Below are positions 33,469 to 43,291 of a stretch of DNA of 64,000 nucleotides, piece after piece. The translations under genes and the position numbers were made by a program. The stretch is from assembly GCF_015476545.1 (NCBI RefSeq), contig NZ_JADMKV010000009.1:1-64000 (forward strand). Direction: 5' to 3'. A model generated the notes under the pieces. It worked only from the letters and a program-made list of their open reading frames with translations, did not search any database and had not been told where the DNA came from. This stretch comes from Methylobacter sp. BlB1 (GTDB lineage Bacteria; Pseudomonadota; Gammaproteobacteria; Methylococcales; Methylomonadaceae). Position 1 is the stretch's first letter. Each line of letters starts with the position of its first letter.

Positions 33469-33837
33469 TCAGCTTCTGTTCAATGCGGCCGCGGCATCCT
33501 GTTCGTTTCCGGCCAGATGCGCATCGCGGGGCGGCAATACATCAGCGACAGCCTCCAGGCGCTTCCAGGCCGGCACGGGCGTTTCACACTGGGCCTTGGG
33601 CACAAAAGCCGATTCCTCGATCAATTCCATTTTGTGGATATAACGCGGACAGTTCGGGAACATTTCCCGCACTTTGACCCGCAGCACCAGTTCGGCTTCC
33701 GGCCAGTGCTTGAGCAAGGGATCATCTTCCTGGATGAAAGCGTTGCCGTTCAGGCGAAGGCGGGCCTGTCTCTGAAAATCGACGAACAACAGACCGACAT
33801 GCGGGTTAACCAATACGTTGCCGGCCGAAATATACAT
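33469..33837 (-). pseudogene. 5'-truncated pyridoxamine-phosphate oxidase-like (PPOX) gene
   Basis: The 122 residues from an internal ATG (MYISAGNVLVNPHVGLLFVDF) match the C-terminal half of PPOX-family flavin-binding split-barrel proteins, including MFPNCPRYIH near the end. Members of this family start about 60-100 residues earlier. Upstream the frame is open only to a TAG near 33917 and reads RAAAHQIDWLGPSAQPEK, which does not look like the conserved FMN-binding N-terminal half, and has no start codon. I read this as a gene that lost its 5' half. It lies at the left edge of a decayed region. Confidence 0.65.
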
Positions 33838-34031
33838 GCCGCTGTCGCAAAGTTTCTCAGGCTGGGCAGAAGGCCCAAGCCAGTCAATTTGATGAGCGGC
33901 AGCGCGCTCTGACCCTATCTAAAACGGGCCATCATTTGAAATTAACTGGAAACTTGGGCCGCTTTACCAAGCTATCACTTTAACTCGGGCGCTCTATCCC
34001 CTCTCCAGATTTTGCGCCCGTCCCTCTGAGC

Positions 34032-34388
34032 CTATTTCGACACTGGGTTTTTAAGTTGCAGGTTATTTTTTACGGATTTAACGCCTTCGACTCGCTGGGC
34101 AACCTCAGTCGCTGTAGTGATATCCTCTTCAGAGTCTACGGAGCCACTTAATTGCACTACACCGTCGCGTGTTTCCACGTCGATGCTGAAGACGCTGAGT
34201 TTGGGGGTATTGACTATGGCGGCTTTTACCTTGGTCGTAATCATGGCGTCATCCACATATTCACCGGTGGCTTGGCCGCCTCCGGCTGCCAGCTCCATCC
34301 TTTCGCCCGCTATCGCAGTCCCGTAACCGGCCATTGATGTGAGTATCAGAGCGTAAAGAAATGCTGAGCGATAGTTGATTGATTTCAT
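34032..34388 (-). CDS. BON domain periplasmic protein
   Basis: 118 residues from the ATG at 34388 with GGAG upstream (the frame is open further to 34481). A signal peptide (SAFLYALILTSMAGYGTAIAG) leads to one BON domain: YVDDAMITTKVKAAIVN, SIDVETRDGVVQLSGSVDS and TATEVAQRVEGVKSVKNNL. BON domains are thought to bind membranes or other envelope components; the osmotic-stress protein OsmY has two. The single-domain form is common. Possibly stress-induced, but no regulatory site is evident. Confidence 0.92.
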   Translation of the reverse strand: MKSINYRSAFLYALILTSMAGYGTAIAGERMELAAGGGQATGEYVDDAMITTKVKAAIVNTPKLSVFSIDVETRDGVVQLSGSVDSEEDITTATEVAQRVEGVKSVKNNLQLKNPVSK

Positions 34389-34574
34389 AACGAATTCTCC
34401 AGATGAATAATTAAATGATAACGGCCGGCTCGTCTCGTTATTTAGGCTTGCTTGCCAGTCATAGCGGATAGCTCTAGCCACCTTTTTACTTCGGAATCAA
34501 TAAAGGCAAGACGCCCATCCTAATCAATGAATATCACCTGCCGATTCCCTCCCCCTGCCGTCCCCCTTTAAACA

Positions 34575-34790
34575 TCAGCGCATCGCCATGTTTGCCATTT
34601 GCTTGCAACTGTCGGAGCATTCACGGCAGGCAGATGCACAGGCTTTCATGTTCCCGATACTGGCGCAGGCCTCGCAGATTTCAACACAGACTTCACAGGT
34701 GCAAAGGTAGAAATGGAATTGCTTAGCATGAAGTTGGCTGACGCTGAGCAGTAGGCATGGTCGGGATTCTCCAACATTAGAAAGACAAAC
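34575..34790 (-). pseudogene. Fragment of a four-helix-bundle copper-storage-like protein
   Basis: The minus strand reads CTCEVCVEICEACASIGN and then ACASACRECSDSCKQMANMA before a TGA (34575-34577). This CxxxC-rich pattern along helices is that of Csp-type four-helix-bundle copper-binding proteins (DUF326-like), C-terminal half only. The frame runs upstream to a TAA near 34810 but has no start codon and loses resemblance to the family before LLSVSQLHAKQF. It is a 5'-truncated remnant. Confidence 0.6.
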
Positions 34791-34810
34791 GTGGCCTGAT
34801 GGGCACGCGG

Positions 34811-35390
34811 CTTGTTATAGAAAACCAGGCTTCGCCATGTACTTTAGGTCAAAACCTAACCAATAATTTAACCCGGCCAGTGATTGCGCATCGGTGCGAT
34901 ACCATACATAAAATATTTTTTGTGATAGACAAGGCGAATTTCTCGATAGACTTTCAGCCCGCCTTTTACGTACCATCACCTAGTGCAAGCTGTTGTAGCG
35001 GCGTCCATCAAGAATCATGCACATCATGAGTTGGTCGTTGCGGCGAAGACGGCATCAAGCCGTGGCCCGTGCCTGCCATTACCGACGACGGGAGAAAAAT
35101 AATCGACAACTGTAGTACTAGGATCAATAACGTATTAGGTCATCGATCATGAGCAGGAAATTGAACCTCTCCCGAGACCTTCGAACCCGTTTTCAGTTTT
35201 CTAATAATGTCAGGTTGCACTGACATTTAGCATGAGTCTTAGAGAAATTGCGCCATTTTTAACAATGGCGAATCTGCTATTGGTGATAGGAATATAGAGC
35301 CGCATGAAGTCCTCCGCCTCAAAGTGACTCAATCAATGTGTGGAAGCGCACTGACTTCAACAAACCTTATAGTTAATCTTTAATTAAATC
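34811..35390. other. 580-base gap without a recognisable gene
   Basis: No convincing frame. A short hairpin (CGCCATT / AATGGCG) lies near 35251-35272. The base composition is uneven and the region may be decayed coding sequence, but no family could be read in any frame. Confidence 0.4.
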
Positions 35391-35504
35391 ATGGCATTTT
35401 GCAGAATGCCTACCCATTCAAATCTCAGTAGGAGGGCTAATAAAGCCCCAACAACTGAAGAAGTGCTTTTAAATCACCTTAAAAAACTAAACCAGTCTCA
35501 GTAG
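35391..35504 (+). CDS. Possible 37-codon leader ORF
   Basis: ATG at 35391 to TAG at 35502-35504, encoding a basic peptide with KAPTTEEVLLNHLKKL. Its stop lies directly before the AGAGGA ribosome-binding site of the secreted-protein gene at 35516. Whether it is translated cannot be told from the sequence. Confidence 0.25.
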   Translation: MAFCRMPTHSNLSRRANKAPTTEEVLLNHLKKLNQSQ

Positions 35505-35515
35505 AGGAATCGATC

Positions 35516-35911
35516 ATGAAAGCTATAGAAAAAGTATCGAATACAGCTGGATTTTCTACAAAAAAGTTCTGGCTGCCGTTGGTCTTCGGAGCCAGCCTGA
35601 TCTACATGGGCAATCCTCTGCAGGCAGGAGAACAGCAAGGGGCGAGCGGTGAGCCTACGCAGTCCAAAGGCAGCGAAGGAGAGCCTGGCAAATGGGGAAG
35701 AGCGTTTCGTATTGAAGGCCAAGGTAGCGGCAAGAAGGACCTGCCGAAAGTGAACATGGGTAACAGGCCTGGAGGTAGTCCGGAAGGCAACAAACCGGGC
35801 AGTAGCCAGGAAAGCACCGGTACAACTTCAGGCAGCGAGGGAAGCACCGACAAGCCGGATGTCAACATGGGCAATAGGCCCGGCGGTGATCCGACACGCA
35901 GAGAAGAATAG
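35516..35911 (+). CDS. Secreted Gly/Ser-rich protein with internal repeat
   Basis: 131 residues. A signal peptide with a long n-region (cleavage near QAGEQ, residue 40) precedes a low-complexity Gly/Ser/Pro/Glu/Lys-rich mature part. VNMGNRPGG occurs twice (about residues 79-87 and 116-124), framed by SPEGNKPGSSQE and DPTRREE. Such sequence is probably disordered and exported. AGAGGA precedes the ATG. No family is recognised; no catalytic residues are apparent. Confidence 0.7.
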   Translation: MKAIEKVSNTAGFSTKKFWLPLVFGASLIYMGNPLQAGEQQGASGEPTQSKGSEGEPGKWGRAFRIEGQGSGKKDLPKVNMGNRPGGSPEGNKPGSSQESTGTTSGSEGSTDKPDVNMGNRPGGDPTRREE

Positions 35912-36099
35912 CCCGGATGCCCAATAACTGAGCACAAGCCCTGCTATTGGCAGTGAGCATGTCAATAAAGATACCAGTTTCTGAAGGACAGCAATTCTGA
36001 TCGATCTATTCGATCACGCCCAATACCTATCAGGACGGTATTCTCTATGGTTCGTAAACTGCCGTGATCCGGTTAAACATCAGCTGCGCTTTCATAAAC

Positions 36100-36176
36100 A
36101 GGACTTACGCAAGCCTGTGGGGCGGCTTTAGTCGCCTATTTTCGCCCCAGGAGGCGACTAAAGTCGCCCCCACAGA
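36100..36176. repeat. MITE-like palindromic element, family 1, copy C (clipped)
   Basis: Starts with AGGACTTACGCAAGCCTGTG like the other copies and contains GGCGGCTTTAGTCGCC and AGGCGACTAAAGTCGCCCCC. The right inverted repeat is missing: the element stops at CCCCCACAGA and passes straight into the transposase remnant. Confidence 0.8.
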
Positions 36177-36592
36177 TTTTAATCATGAAATCCTTCTGGT
36201 TAGCCAAGGGTGAACTCCTCAAGCCAAACACTAGACATTGATGTCTTTCGGCCTCTTCGACAGAGGCTTTTTTTTGCGCCCAAGCATACTTAATCGTGTG
36301 CATCAGCTCGATGCCTTGCAGAATGATGCTGGCCGAACGAAAGGATTTGAATCCGGGCATCGGTCGAATAATGCGTTTGATGGCCCGATGGTCTTGTTCG
36401 ATGCGATTGTTCAGGTATTTGCTCTGACGTATCTCGACCGCGTGACCGGTCTCCTCCTGGAGTGCCTCGAGCCGCGGCGCATTGGCGCCGCTCTGGTCGA
36501 CCGTGACCTTGTCCGGTAGACCGTGCTGATGGATGGCTTTCTTGAAAAACAATGACGGCTTTTTCAAATCGGTGGCCTTTGAAGTCGATCAT
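36136..36592 (-). pseudogene. IS6-type transposase remnant
   Basis: The frame 36567-36136 reads KVTVDQSGANAPRLEAL, then YLNNRIEQDHRAIKRIIRPM and GFKSFRSASIILQGIELMH, the C-terminal half of an IS6/IS26-like DDE transposase with the Asp and Glu of the catalytic triad. The preceding IDFKGHRFEK lies in another frame (from 36592), so there is a frameshift near 36560, and the N-terminal third is gone. No terminal inverted repeats are visible. The 3' end of the frame runs into the clipped palindromic element. Confidence 0.8.
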
Positions 36593-36887
36593 GCAGATAG
36601 TTTAAGCGGTGTTGATCGAGCGCATAGCCTACCGGAATCAATGCTCCCTCTGCTAACGCGCCAAAACCGGCTCTTTTCCCGGCATCAATCCCATCACTAT
36701 GAGCTAAGCGTACGTTAATCTAGCTGAGGTATTCTTAATGATGCCGACTGTATCCTTTTAATCAGCATTTCAGCCTTGTGCCTCATGACTGGCAAGACGA
36801 TCGCGCCAATTTGGCCGACAAGCTGAAGCTACAGCAGTACGGCTTTGTCATTTTTAAAATCCCCGCAAAGAAGTTTGTTGTTTCCTT
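36593..36887. other. Gap before the ABC exporter gene
   Basis: On the minus strand a frame across 36595-36705 reads AGKRAGFGALAEGALIPVGY, which looks protein-like but matches nothing I know; it may be part of the lost insertion sequence or another decayed gene. The upstream region of the ABC exporter occupies the right end; no clear promoter was found. Confidence 0.35.
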
Positions 36888-38723
36888 ATGCAAAATCCTC
36901 ATTCGAAAGTTAAACTGCTGCCCAGCAAGCCGCTGGCCTTTCTCTGGCACTATATCCGCATGCGGCCCTGGCATTTCGGCGGCCTGATGGTCATCATTTT
37001 CGGCGCTGCAAGCAGCGCGATCGCCGTACAGTACGGCATGAAGCTGCTGGTCGATGCCATGTCCGGCGACGGCCGAACCCATACCACTGTCTGGTTCGCC
37101 TTGGGGCTATTGATCAGCCTGATCGTCATCGAGAATACCCTTTTGCGCCTTAGCGGCTGGCTCGGCTCCCGTACGATACTGGCCAGCTGCGTAGACATGC
37201 GCATTGACTTGTTCAAATACCTGACCGGCCACTCGATGCGCTACTTCCAGCAGCTGCCGACCGGTTCGCTGGGCAACCGAATCACCGCGGTCTCCGGTGC
37301 GGTCGAATCGATCTATGGCGGGCTGATCTGGAGGATTATGCCGCCTGTCGTCGATTTCTTCGGCGCGATGGTGGTGCTATTGAGCGTGGATCAACGCATG
37401 GCGTTGACGTTGGTCGGCTTCGCGATCGCGGTTTCCGCGTTGATCACGGGTCTCGGCATCCGTGGCCGAACCAAGCACCAGCACTTTGCCACTCAGGTCT
37501 CAAAGGTCGGTGGTGAAGTGGTGGATGCCGTATCCAACGTCTGGACCATCAAAGCCTTTTCGGCGCGCAACCGTGAAAGCGAACGCCTGGCTCAGCTGTT
37601 TGGCGAAGAAGCGCGCGCCCATCGGCGCAGCTGGATGCATGTGGAGCTGACCCGGGTGATCCATGATATCTGCCTGTCGCTGATGGCCGGCGGGATGCTG
37701 GTGTGGGCCATCAATCTGTGGCTGGCTGGCGCCGTTACGACCGGCGATGTGGTCATGGTCAGCACGCTGACGTTTCGCATCCTGCATGGCTCGCGGGATC
37801 TGGCTTTGGCACTGGTGGACAGCACGCAGAAGATCGGCGCGATCGCCGATACCCTGCGTATCATTAGCCCGCCTCATGATCTGGACGATCCCGAGCCTCA
37901 GCTGGTCCTGACCCAAGGCAGCATCGACTTTGAGAATATCCGCTTCGTCTATCAGGGCCGTCGCGAGGTGTTTAAAGACTTCAACCTGCATATCCCGGCC
38001 GGACAAAAGATTGGCATCGTCGGCTCATCCGGTGCCGGCAAGTCCACCCTGATCAGCCTGGTCCAGCGTCTTGACGATGTGCAGGGCGGGCGTGTTCTGA
38101 TCGATGGACAGGATATCCGCAGCGTCAGCCAGGACAGTCTGCGCGAGCAAATCGCCGTGGTGCCGCAGGAGACTGCGCTGTTTAACCGCAGCATCCTCGA
38201 GAACATCCGCTATGGCCGTCCCGATGCGAGCGATGAAGAAGTCTATGAAGCGGCGCGGCACGCCTTCTGTGATGAGTTCATCCGCGAGCTGCCGCACGGC
38301 TACCAGACCGTGGTCGGCGAGCGCGGTGTGATGCTCTCCGGAGGCCAGCGCCAGCGCTTGGGGATCGCACGGGCGTTCCTGAAGGATGCGCCGATCCTGA
38401 TTCTCGACGAGGCCACTTCGGCGCTTGATACCCATTCCGAGGCGGAGATCCAGGCCGCCCTGAGCGAGCTGATGCACGGCCGCACGGTACTGGCCGTGGC
38501 GCACCGTCTGTCGACGCTGTCCGGTTTCGACCGCATCATCGTGCTGCATCAAGGGCACATCGTCGAAAGCGGGTCTCCTCATGAGCTGCGCCAGAGCGGC
38601 GGCGTGTTCAACACGCTTTGGCGCCTGCAGACGGAAGGCTTCGATGCCGAGCCAAGCGCGCGCCCGAAACGGAAAAAGCAGGCATCCGACAATGTCTGCT
38701 CGCCGGATTACGACACCGAGTAG
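36888..38723 (+). CDS. ABC exporter, fused permease and ATPase (MsbA-like)
   Basis: 611 residues. Six membrane helices lie in the first 320 residues, followed by a complete nucleotide-binding domain: Walker A GSSGAGKSTLI, Q-loop VVPQETALFN, signature LSGGQRQRLGIA, Walker B ILILDEATSALD and switch His in AVAHRLSTL. It is a homodimeric type IV exporter half. The tail (PKRKKQASDNVCSPDYDTE) is hydrophilic. The substrate (lipid, peptide or drug) cannot be inferred. The ribosome-binding site before the ATG at 36888 is weak. No partner genes are adjacent. Confidence 0.92.
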   Translation: MQNPHSKVKLLPSKPLAFLWHYIRMRPWHFGGLMVIIFGAASSAIAVQYGMKLLVDAMSGDGRTHTTVWFALGLLISLIVIENTLLRLSGWLGSRTILASCVDMRIDLFKYLTGHSMRYFQQLPTGSLGNRITAVSGAVESIYGGLIWRIMPPVVDFFGAMVVLLSVDQRMALTLVGFAIAVSALITGLGIRGRTKHQHFATQVSKVGGEVVDAVSNVWTIKAFSARNRESERLAQLFGEEARAHRRSWMHVELTRVIHDICLSLMAGGMLVWAINLWLAGAVTTGDVVMVSTLTFRILHGSRDLALALVDSTQKIGAIADTLRIISPPHDLDDPEPQLVLTQGSIDFENIRFVYQGRREVFKDFNLHIPAGQKIGIVGSSGAGKSTLISLVQRLDDVQGGRVLIDGQDIRSVSQDSLREQIAVVPQETALFNRSILENIRYGRPDASDEEVYEAARHAFCDEFIRELPHGYQTVVGERGVMLSGGQRQRLGIARAFLKDAPILILDEATSALDTHSEAEIQAALSELMHGRTVLAVAHRLSTLSGFDRIIVLHQGHIVESGSPHELRQSGGVFNTLWRLQTEGFDAEPSARPKRKKQASDNVCSPDYDTE

Positions 38724-38998
38724 CATGGTGAGAGAGTCCGCGTTTACAGTCTGATAATGATGGGTGGCGGAATCGCCGCCGCCTCGCCATTAGTTGGCAA
38801 CGGGAATGTCCTGCGTGCGGCTTAAGCCTGTTTCACCCTGGCCGTTTCAGCCCATGACAGTCCGCTGCCAATCACTGGCAAACCGCTGTAGCATTGATCG
38901 GTATGGATTTGCATTTCATGAATATGCGCTCGGATTAAATGCACCCAAAATTCTCGGCTTCAGAGCCTTTGTAATCGATAAAGCCAGACCTGCACCTC

Positions 38999-39814
38999 TT
39001 ACTTGGTAGCCACTGCGTAAATGACGTTCGTGGCTATAGTCTTCACCTGATGTTCATCCAGATGTGCCAGATTTTTTTCGTGCACATAAGTTAAAGCTTC
39101 CACATCGAGTTGCGCCAGCGTGCCTCGATAGCCGCTGCCCATGGCAATCAGCCACCAGTCCTCGGGCGTATTCAACGGATGCGCGCCGGTTTCTGCCACA
39201 ATGTTATCAGTACATACGCCGGCCTCGGCGAGCATTTCGCGCAGTCCGGACGGCTCTGAAATACGCTCCCAGGGATTGAAGCTTCGCTGCAGGTCCGGGC
39301 GCACATCGGCAATGGCGTCCCAAAAGGCGCTGTTGGCCGGCTCGAACAGGTCGGGCCCCCAGGTCGTGATGGCCAGACGGCCGCCGGGCTTCACCATGCG
39401 CCATAACTCTTTGACCGCCGCCGCCATATCCGGCACGAAGAAGATGCCGAACACGCACACGACCGCATCGAAACTGGCATCCGGATAGCCCAGATCCAGC
39501 ATATCGGCAACCCTGAACTCGATGTTTTCCAGGCCTCTGGCCTGCGCCTTAGCCTCAGCCAGAGCAATCAAACGCTCAGCAAGATCAGACGCCACCACCT
39601 GGCCGCCGGGTCCAACCAGCTCGGCCGCAGGCAGGGCGGAGCCGCCGCTGCCGGAACAGACATCCAGCACCCGCTCTCCCGGCCGCAAGCCGATGCGTTC
39701 AATCGTCTGCCGGCCAAAGCCGTGCCAGAAGGAACTGACCGGGTGGTCGAAATAGTCGGCTGCCGCATTGTAGGTCATGGCCGCTTTGGCTTTGGCGACT
39801 TCAAGTTCATTCAT
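38999..39814 (-). CDS. Class I SAM-dependent methyltransferase
   Basis: 271 residues. SAM motif I is VLDVCSGSGGSALPAAEL, followed by VVASDLAERLIALAEAKA (motif II acid), FRVADMLDLGYPDASFDAVVC and WRMVKPGGRLAITTW. It resembles UbiE/Coq5-type methyltransferases. It is the last gene of the arsenic cluster on the same strand, 109 bases after acr3. The conserved Cys set expected of ArsM is not obvious (only three or four scattered Cys), so arsenite methylation is a possibility rather than a call. Confidence 0.85.
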   Translation of the reverse strand: MNELEVAKAKAAMTYNAAADYFDHPVSSFWHGFGRQTIERIGLRPGERVLDVCSGSGGSALPAAELVGPGGQVVASDLAERLIALAEAKAQARGLENIEFRVADMLDLGYPDASFDAVVCVFGIFFVPDMAAAVKELWRMVKPGGRLAITTWGPDLFEPANSAFWDAIADVRPDLQRSFNPWERISEPSGLREMLAEAGVCTDNIVAETGAHPLNTPEDWWLIAMGSGYRGTLAQLDVEALTYVHEKNLAHLDEHQVKTIATNVIYAVATK

Positions 39815-39923
39815 GGCTGTCTCGCTGTTAAATAGTCGATGGTGTAATTATTGAGGTAGCGCTTAGGGATAAGTTTACCCTATCCCGGGCCTGCGGTTTC
39901 CCCGCCGTCTGCCTGTACGTTCA

Positions 39924-41033
39924 TTACCGGACAGGCATAAAGTACTTTTTCCTGAAGTAAAGGGCCACGTTGACCAGCCCGATCAGCACCGGCACCTCCA
40001 CCAGCGGCCCTATCACCGCCGCGAAGGCTTCGCCCGACTGCAGCCCGAACACCGCCACCGCCACGGCGATCGCCAGTTCGAAGTTATTGCTGGCCGCTGT
40101 GAACGATAACGTAGCGCTGATGCGATAACCGGCGCCGGCCTTGGCGGACATATAAAACGTGACCAGAAACATGATGATGAAATAGATCACCAGCGGAACG
40201 GCGATGCGCAGCACATCCAGCGGCAACTGCACGATGTATTCGCCTTTCAGGGAAAACATGACCAGAATCGTGAACAGCAAGGCGATCAGGGTAATCGGGC
40301 TGATTTTCGGGATAAACTTTTCCTCATACCACGCCCGGCCTTTTTGCCGGACCAGCAGAAACCGGGTCAACATGCCGCCGAAGAAAGGAATGCCCAAATA
40401 AATGAGCACGCTTTCGGCCACCTCCAGCATGGTGATTTTCACTTCCAGCCCGGACGCGATGCCCAGCCAGTCAGGCAGCAGGGTCACGAAAAGATAGGCA
40501 TAGACGGAAAAGAACAGCATCTGGAAAATGGAGTTGAAGGCCACCAGCCCGGCGCAATATTCGGTATCGCCATCCGCCAGATCGTTCCAGACCAGCACCA
40601 TGGCAATGCAGCGGGCCAAGCCGATAATGATCAGTCCCACCATATAGCTGGGATAGTCCCGCAGGAAAATGATCGCCAGCACGAACATCAGAAAGGGGCC
40701 GATCACCCAGTTCTGGATCAGCGAAAGCGACAGCACCTTCAGGTCTTTGAAGACCAAGGGCAGTTCCTCATAACGGACCTTGGCCAGCGGCGGATACATC
40801 ATCAGGATGAGGCCGATGGCGATCGGCATGGAGGTTGTTCCGACCTGAAAGCGGGTCAACCAGGTCGTGACCTCAGGGACGAAATTGCCTACGGCCACGC
40901 CGGCCACCATGGCCATGAAAATCCACAGCGTCAGAAACCGGGCCATGAATCCCAAGCGCTTGGGAGCCGCATGAGGTGGGCTGCCAGGGCGATTACCGGA
41001 TCGCCTTGAGCTAGGGATCTCTTGCATGTTCAT
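39924..41033 (-). CDS. acr3: ACR3 family arsenite efflux permease
   Basis: 369 residues from the ATG at 41033, which has GAAGGAG eight bases upstream; the frame stays open to 41165 without support. Ten hydrophobic segments. Family motifs include [14 protein letters not shown], the [17 protein letters not shown] segment, and the conserved region [18 protein letters not shown] that contains the Cys required for As(III) transport, as well as [17 protein letters not shown]. It expels arsenite across the inner membrane. It follows arsA by 58 bases in an operon arsR-arsC-arsH-arsD-arsA-acr3. ArsA is better known with ArsB, so its pairing with Acr3 here is notable. Confidence 0.93.
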   Translation of the reverse strand: MNMQEIPSSRRSGNRPGSPPHAAPKRLGFMARFLTLWIFMAMVAGVAVGNFVPEVTTWLTRFQVGTTSMPIAIGLILMMYPPLAKVRYEELPLVFKDLKVLSLSLIQNWVIGPFLMFVLAIIFLRDYPSYMVGLIIIGLARCIAMVLVWNDLADGDTEYCAGLVAFNSIFQMLFFSVYAYLFVTLLPDWLGIASGLEVKITMLEVAESVLIYLGIPFFGGMLTRFLLVRQKGRAWYEEKFIPKISPITLIALLFTILVMFSLKGEYIVQLPLDVLRIAVPLVIYFIIMFLVTFYMSAKAGAGYRISATLSFTAASNNFELAIAVAVAVFGLQSGEAFAAVIGPLVEVPVLIGLVNVALYFRKKYFMPVR

Positions 41034-41091
41034 GAAAGTACTCCTTCGTTTATATGAGCAGAGCGTTAGCCGTTTGACAGGCTGCCGGGTT

Positions 41092-42858
41092 CTAGTTGCC
41101 GCCGGCCAATGCCAGCAGGCGGCTGACGCCCACAGGCTCTTGTTGAAGCAATGGAACCACGGCATAACGCCGGACGTAGTGTTTGGTCACGGCATCGATT
41201 TCCCGCCACTCGTTGGCCGCCCGCTGGCGCAGCAGGGGCGAGGTGACCGTCGCCGCGGCCAGGCTGTTATTGATCACCCAGGCCCACGGCTCGATGCCGG
41301 CCCGGCGCAGGTCCTCTTGCAGATTGGCCGCTTCCAGTATCGGCGTGGTTTCCGCCAGCGTGACGATCAGTACCTTGGTCAGTTTCTGGTCCTGCAAGCG
41401 CATCAACGGCGTGGTGTAGTGCATTCCCGAGGCTCCCATCTGCCGGTTGATCTCACGGTGATAGGCGCCGGTCGCATCCAGCAGCAGCAGGGTATGACCG
41501 GTCGGGGCCGTATCCATGACCACGAATTGCTTGCCCGCCTCGCGGATGATGCGCGAAAAAGCCTGGAACACGGCGATCTCCTCGGTGCACGGGGAGCGCA
41601 GGTCTTCCTCGAGCATGGCAAGGCCTTGCGCATCGAGCTTGGCGCCCTTGGTCTGCAGGATATGCCGGCGATAGCGTTCGGTTTCCTCGTGCGGATCGAT
41701 CCGGCTGACCGTCAGGTTATCCAACGTATCGTTCAGCGTTTCGCTCAAATGGGCGGCCGGGTCCGAGGTGGTCAGGTGCACCGGCAAGCCGCGGCGAGCC
41801 AGTTCCACAGCGACCGCAGCAGCCAGCGTGGTTTTGCCGACGCCGCCTTTGCCCATCAGCATCACGAGGCCATGGCCGTCTTGCGCCATGGCCTCGACCA
41901 GTTCGGCAAGGCGAGGCTTTTCCAGTTCGGCGGAGATACCCACCTGGGCTTCTTCTAGCTCGGGTGCATCCTCCAGCAGCTGACGCAGGAGTTCTATGCC
42001 GACCAGGTTGAATGGTTTGAGCATGACTTCATCGCGCGGCAGGGCTCTCAAGGCGTCCGGCATCGCAGCCAGCGCGGCACTCTCTCTTTCATGAATGGCG
42101 GCCGCTAACGAATCTTTATCGGCTTCGGCAGGCGACAGGATGCCGTTGATCACCAAGTATTGCTGCGATAGGCCAATCGCCGCCAGTTCTTCATGCGTGC
42201 GGGCCACTTCGCGCAGGGTCGCCTGTTGGGCACGGGCCACCAGTATCAACCGGGTACGAGCCGCATCGGCCAGTGCTTCCACGGCCGCCTTGTATTGCGC
42301 CCGCTGCTTTTCAAGGCCGGCCAGAGGCCCTAGGCAGGAGGCATCGCCTTTGCCGGCCTCCAGAAAGCCGCTCCAGGCGCCGGGCAGTTGCAGCAGGCGA
42401 ATAGTATGGCCAGTGGGCGCCGTATCGAAAATGATGTGATCATAGCCGGCTGTCAGGTCCGACTCGATCAGCAAGGCAGTGAATTCATCAAAGGCCGCAA
42501 TCTCGGTCGTGCAGGCGCCGGACAGTTGCTCCTCGATGCCTTTCACCACCCCATCCGGCAAAATGCCGCGTACCGGGCCGACAATGCGGTTCCTGTAGGT
42601 TTGGGCGGCGGCTTGCGGGTCGATCTCCAGGGCGGCCAGATTGGGCACTGCGGCAATCGCGGTGATCTGATTGCCGATATTGACGCCGAACACCTGGCCG
42701 ACATTGGAAGCCGGGTCAGTGCTGACCAGCAGCACACGCCGGCCGCCATCCGCCAGCTGTATCGCCGTGGCACAGGCAATCGAAGTCTTGCCGACACCGC
42801 CCGTGCCGGTGAAAAACAGGAAGCGCGGCGGTTGGTCGAGAAATTTCAGCGCAGCCAT
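41092..42858 (-). CDS. arsA: Arsenite-stimulated pump ATPase ArsA
   Basis: 588 residues forming two homologous halves, each with a deviant Walker [21 protein letters not shown] near the start and [20 protein letters not shown] at about residue 331. Each half also has the signal-transduction DTAPTGHT motif ([14 protein letters not shown] and [14 protein letters not shown]). Cys residues at [12 protein letters not shown] and [11 protein letters not shown] correspond to the As(III)-binding allosteric site. It drives arsenite efflux with a membrane partner, here most likely Acr3. Preceded by arsD, the arsenite chaperone that hands As(III) to ArsA, 22 bases upstream. Confidence 0.95.
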   Translation of the reverse strand: MAALKFLDQPPRFLFFTGTGGVGKTSIACATAIQLADGGRRVLLVSTDPASNVGQVFGVNIGNQITAIAAVPNLAALEIDPQAAAQTYRNRIVGPVRGILPDGVVKGIEEQLSGACTTEIAAFDEFTALLIESDLTAGYDHIIFDTAPTGHTIRLLQLPGAWSGFLEAGKGDASCLGPLAGLEKQRAQYKAAVEALADAARTRLILVARAQQATLREVARTHEELAAIGLSQQYLVINGILSPAEADKDSLAAAIHERESAALAAMPDALRALPRDEVMLKPFNLVGIELLRQLLEDAPELEEAQVGISAELEKPRLAELVEAMAQDGHGLVMLMGKGGVGKTTLAAAVAVELARRGLPVHLTTSDPAAHLSETLNDTLDNLTVSRIDPHEETERYRRHILQTKGAKLDAQGLAMLEEDLRSPCTEEIAVFQAFSRIIREAGKQFVVMDTAPTGHTLLLLDATGAYHREINRQMGASGMHYTTPLMRLQDQKLTKVLIVTLAETTPILEAANLQEDLRRAGIEPWAWVINNSLAAATVTSPLLRQRAANEWREIDAVTKHYVRRYAVVPLLQQEPVGVSRLLALAGGN

Positions 42859-42880
42859 GACGATACCTTCAAGTTATTTT

Positions 42881-43243
42881 TTAACAGCAGCTACTGCCGC
42901 CGCAGCAGCCGCCCGCCGGCTTGATTTCAATGACCGGTTTGCTGATTCCGGCCCAGCGCGCCAACTCGGCACGGTTAGGGTAACGGCCGGCCAACGCCAC
43001 TTCGCCATCGACCAGAATCAACGGCAAAGCCTCGGCGCCGGAGCGCTCCAGGAAGCTTTTCACGACCGCATTTTCGGCAAAAGCCATCGGTTGCTGGGCG
43101 AGATTGAAGCGCTCGATTTGGGCGCCCTGTTGTTTGGCCCAATCGACATCGGCGGCAAAGCTGACCAATTGCTGGTCGACATCAACGCCACAGACGCCGG
43201 TGCTGCAGCACAGCGCCGGGTCAAACACTTGGATAGTTTTCAT
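42881..43243 (-). CDS. arsD: Arsenite metallochaperone ArsD
   Basis: 120 residues from the ATG at 43243 with GGAG upstream. The N-terminal sequence IQVFDPALCCSTGVCG contains the essential CC plus C set that binds As(III); the fold is thioredoxin-like. The C terminus GGCCGGSSCC carries two more vicinal Cys pairs, as in E. coli plasmid ArsD. It delivers As(III) to ArsA and may weakly repress the operon. It lies directly upstream of arsA. Confidence 0.94.
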   Translation of the reverse strand: MKTIQVFDPALCCSTGVCGVDVDQQLVSFAADVDWAKQQGAQIERFNLAQQPMAFAENAVVKSFLERSGAEALPLILVDGEVALAGRYPNRAELARWAGISKPVIEIKPAGGCCGGSSCC

Positions 43244-43291
43244 GCGGAATCTCCACTTAATAATCAATAACAGTTATGGCCAAGCCTTTTA

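Noticed and set aside
38999-39814. Calling the cluster-end methyltransferase arsM
   Set aside because: Gene position is suggestive, but the expected conserved Cys residues for As(III) binding were not identified; left as a general SAM methyltransferase.
42388-42924. Plus-strand frame opposite arsA
   Set aside because: Antisense shadow of a fully recognised ArsA coding region.
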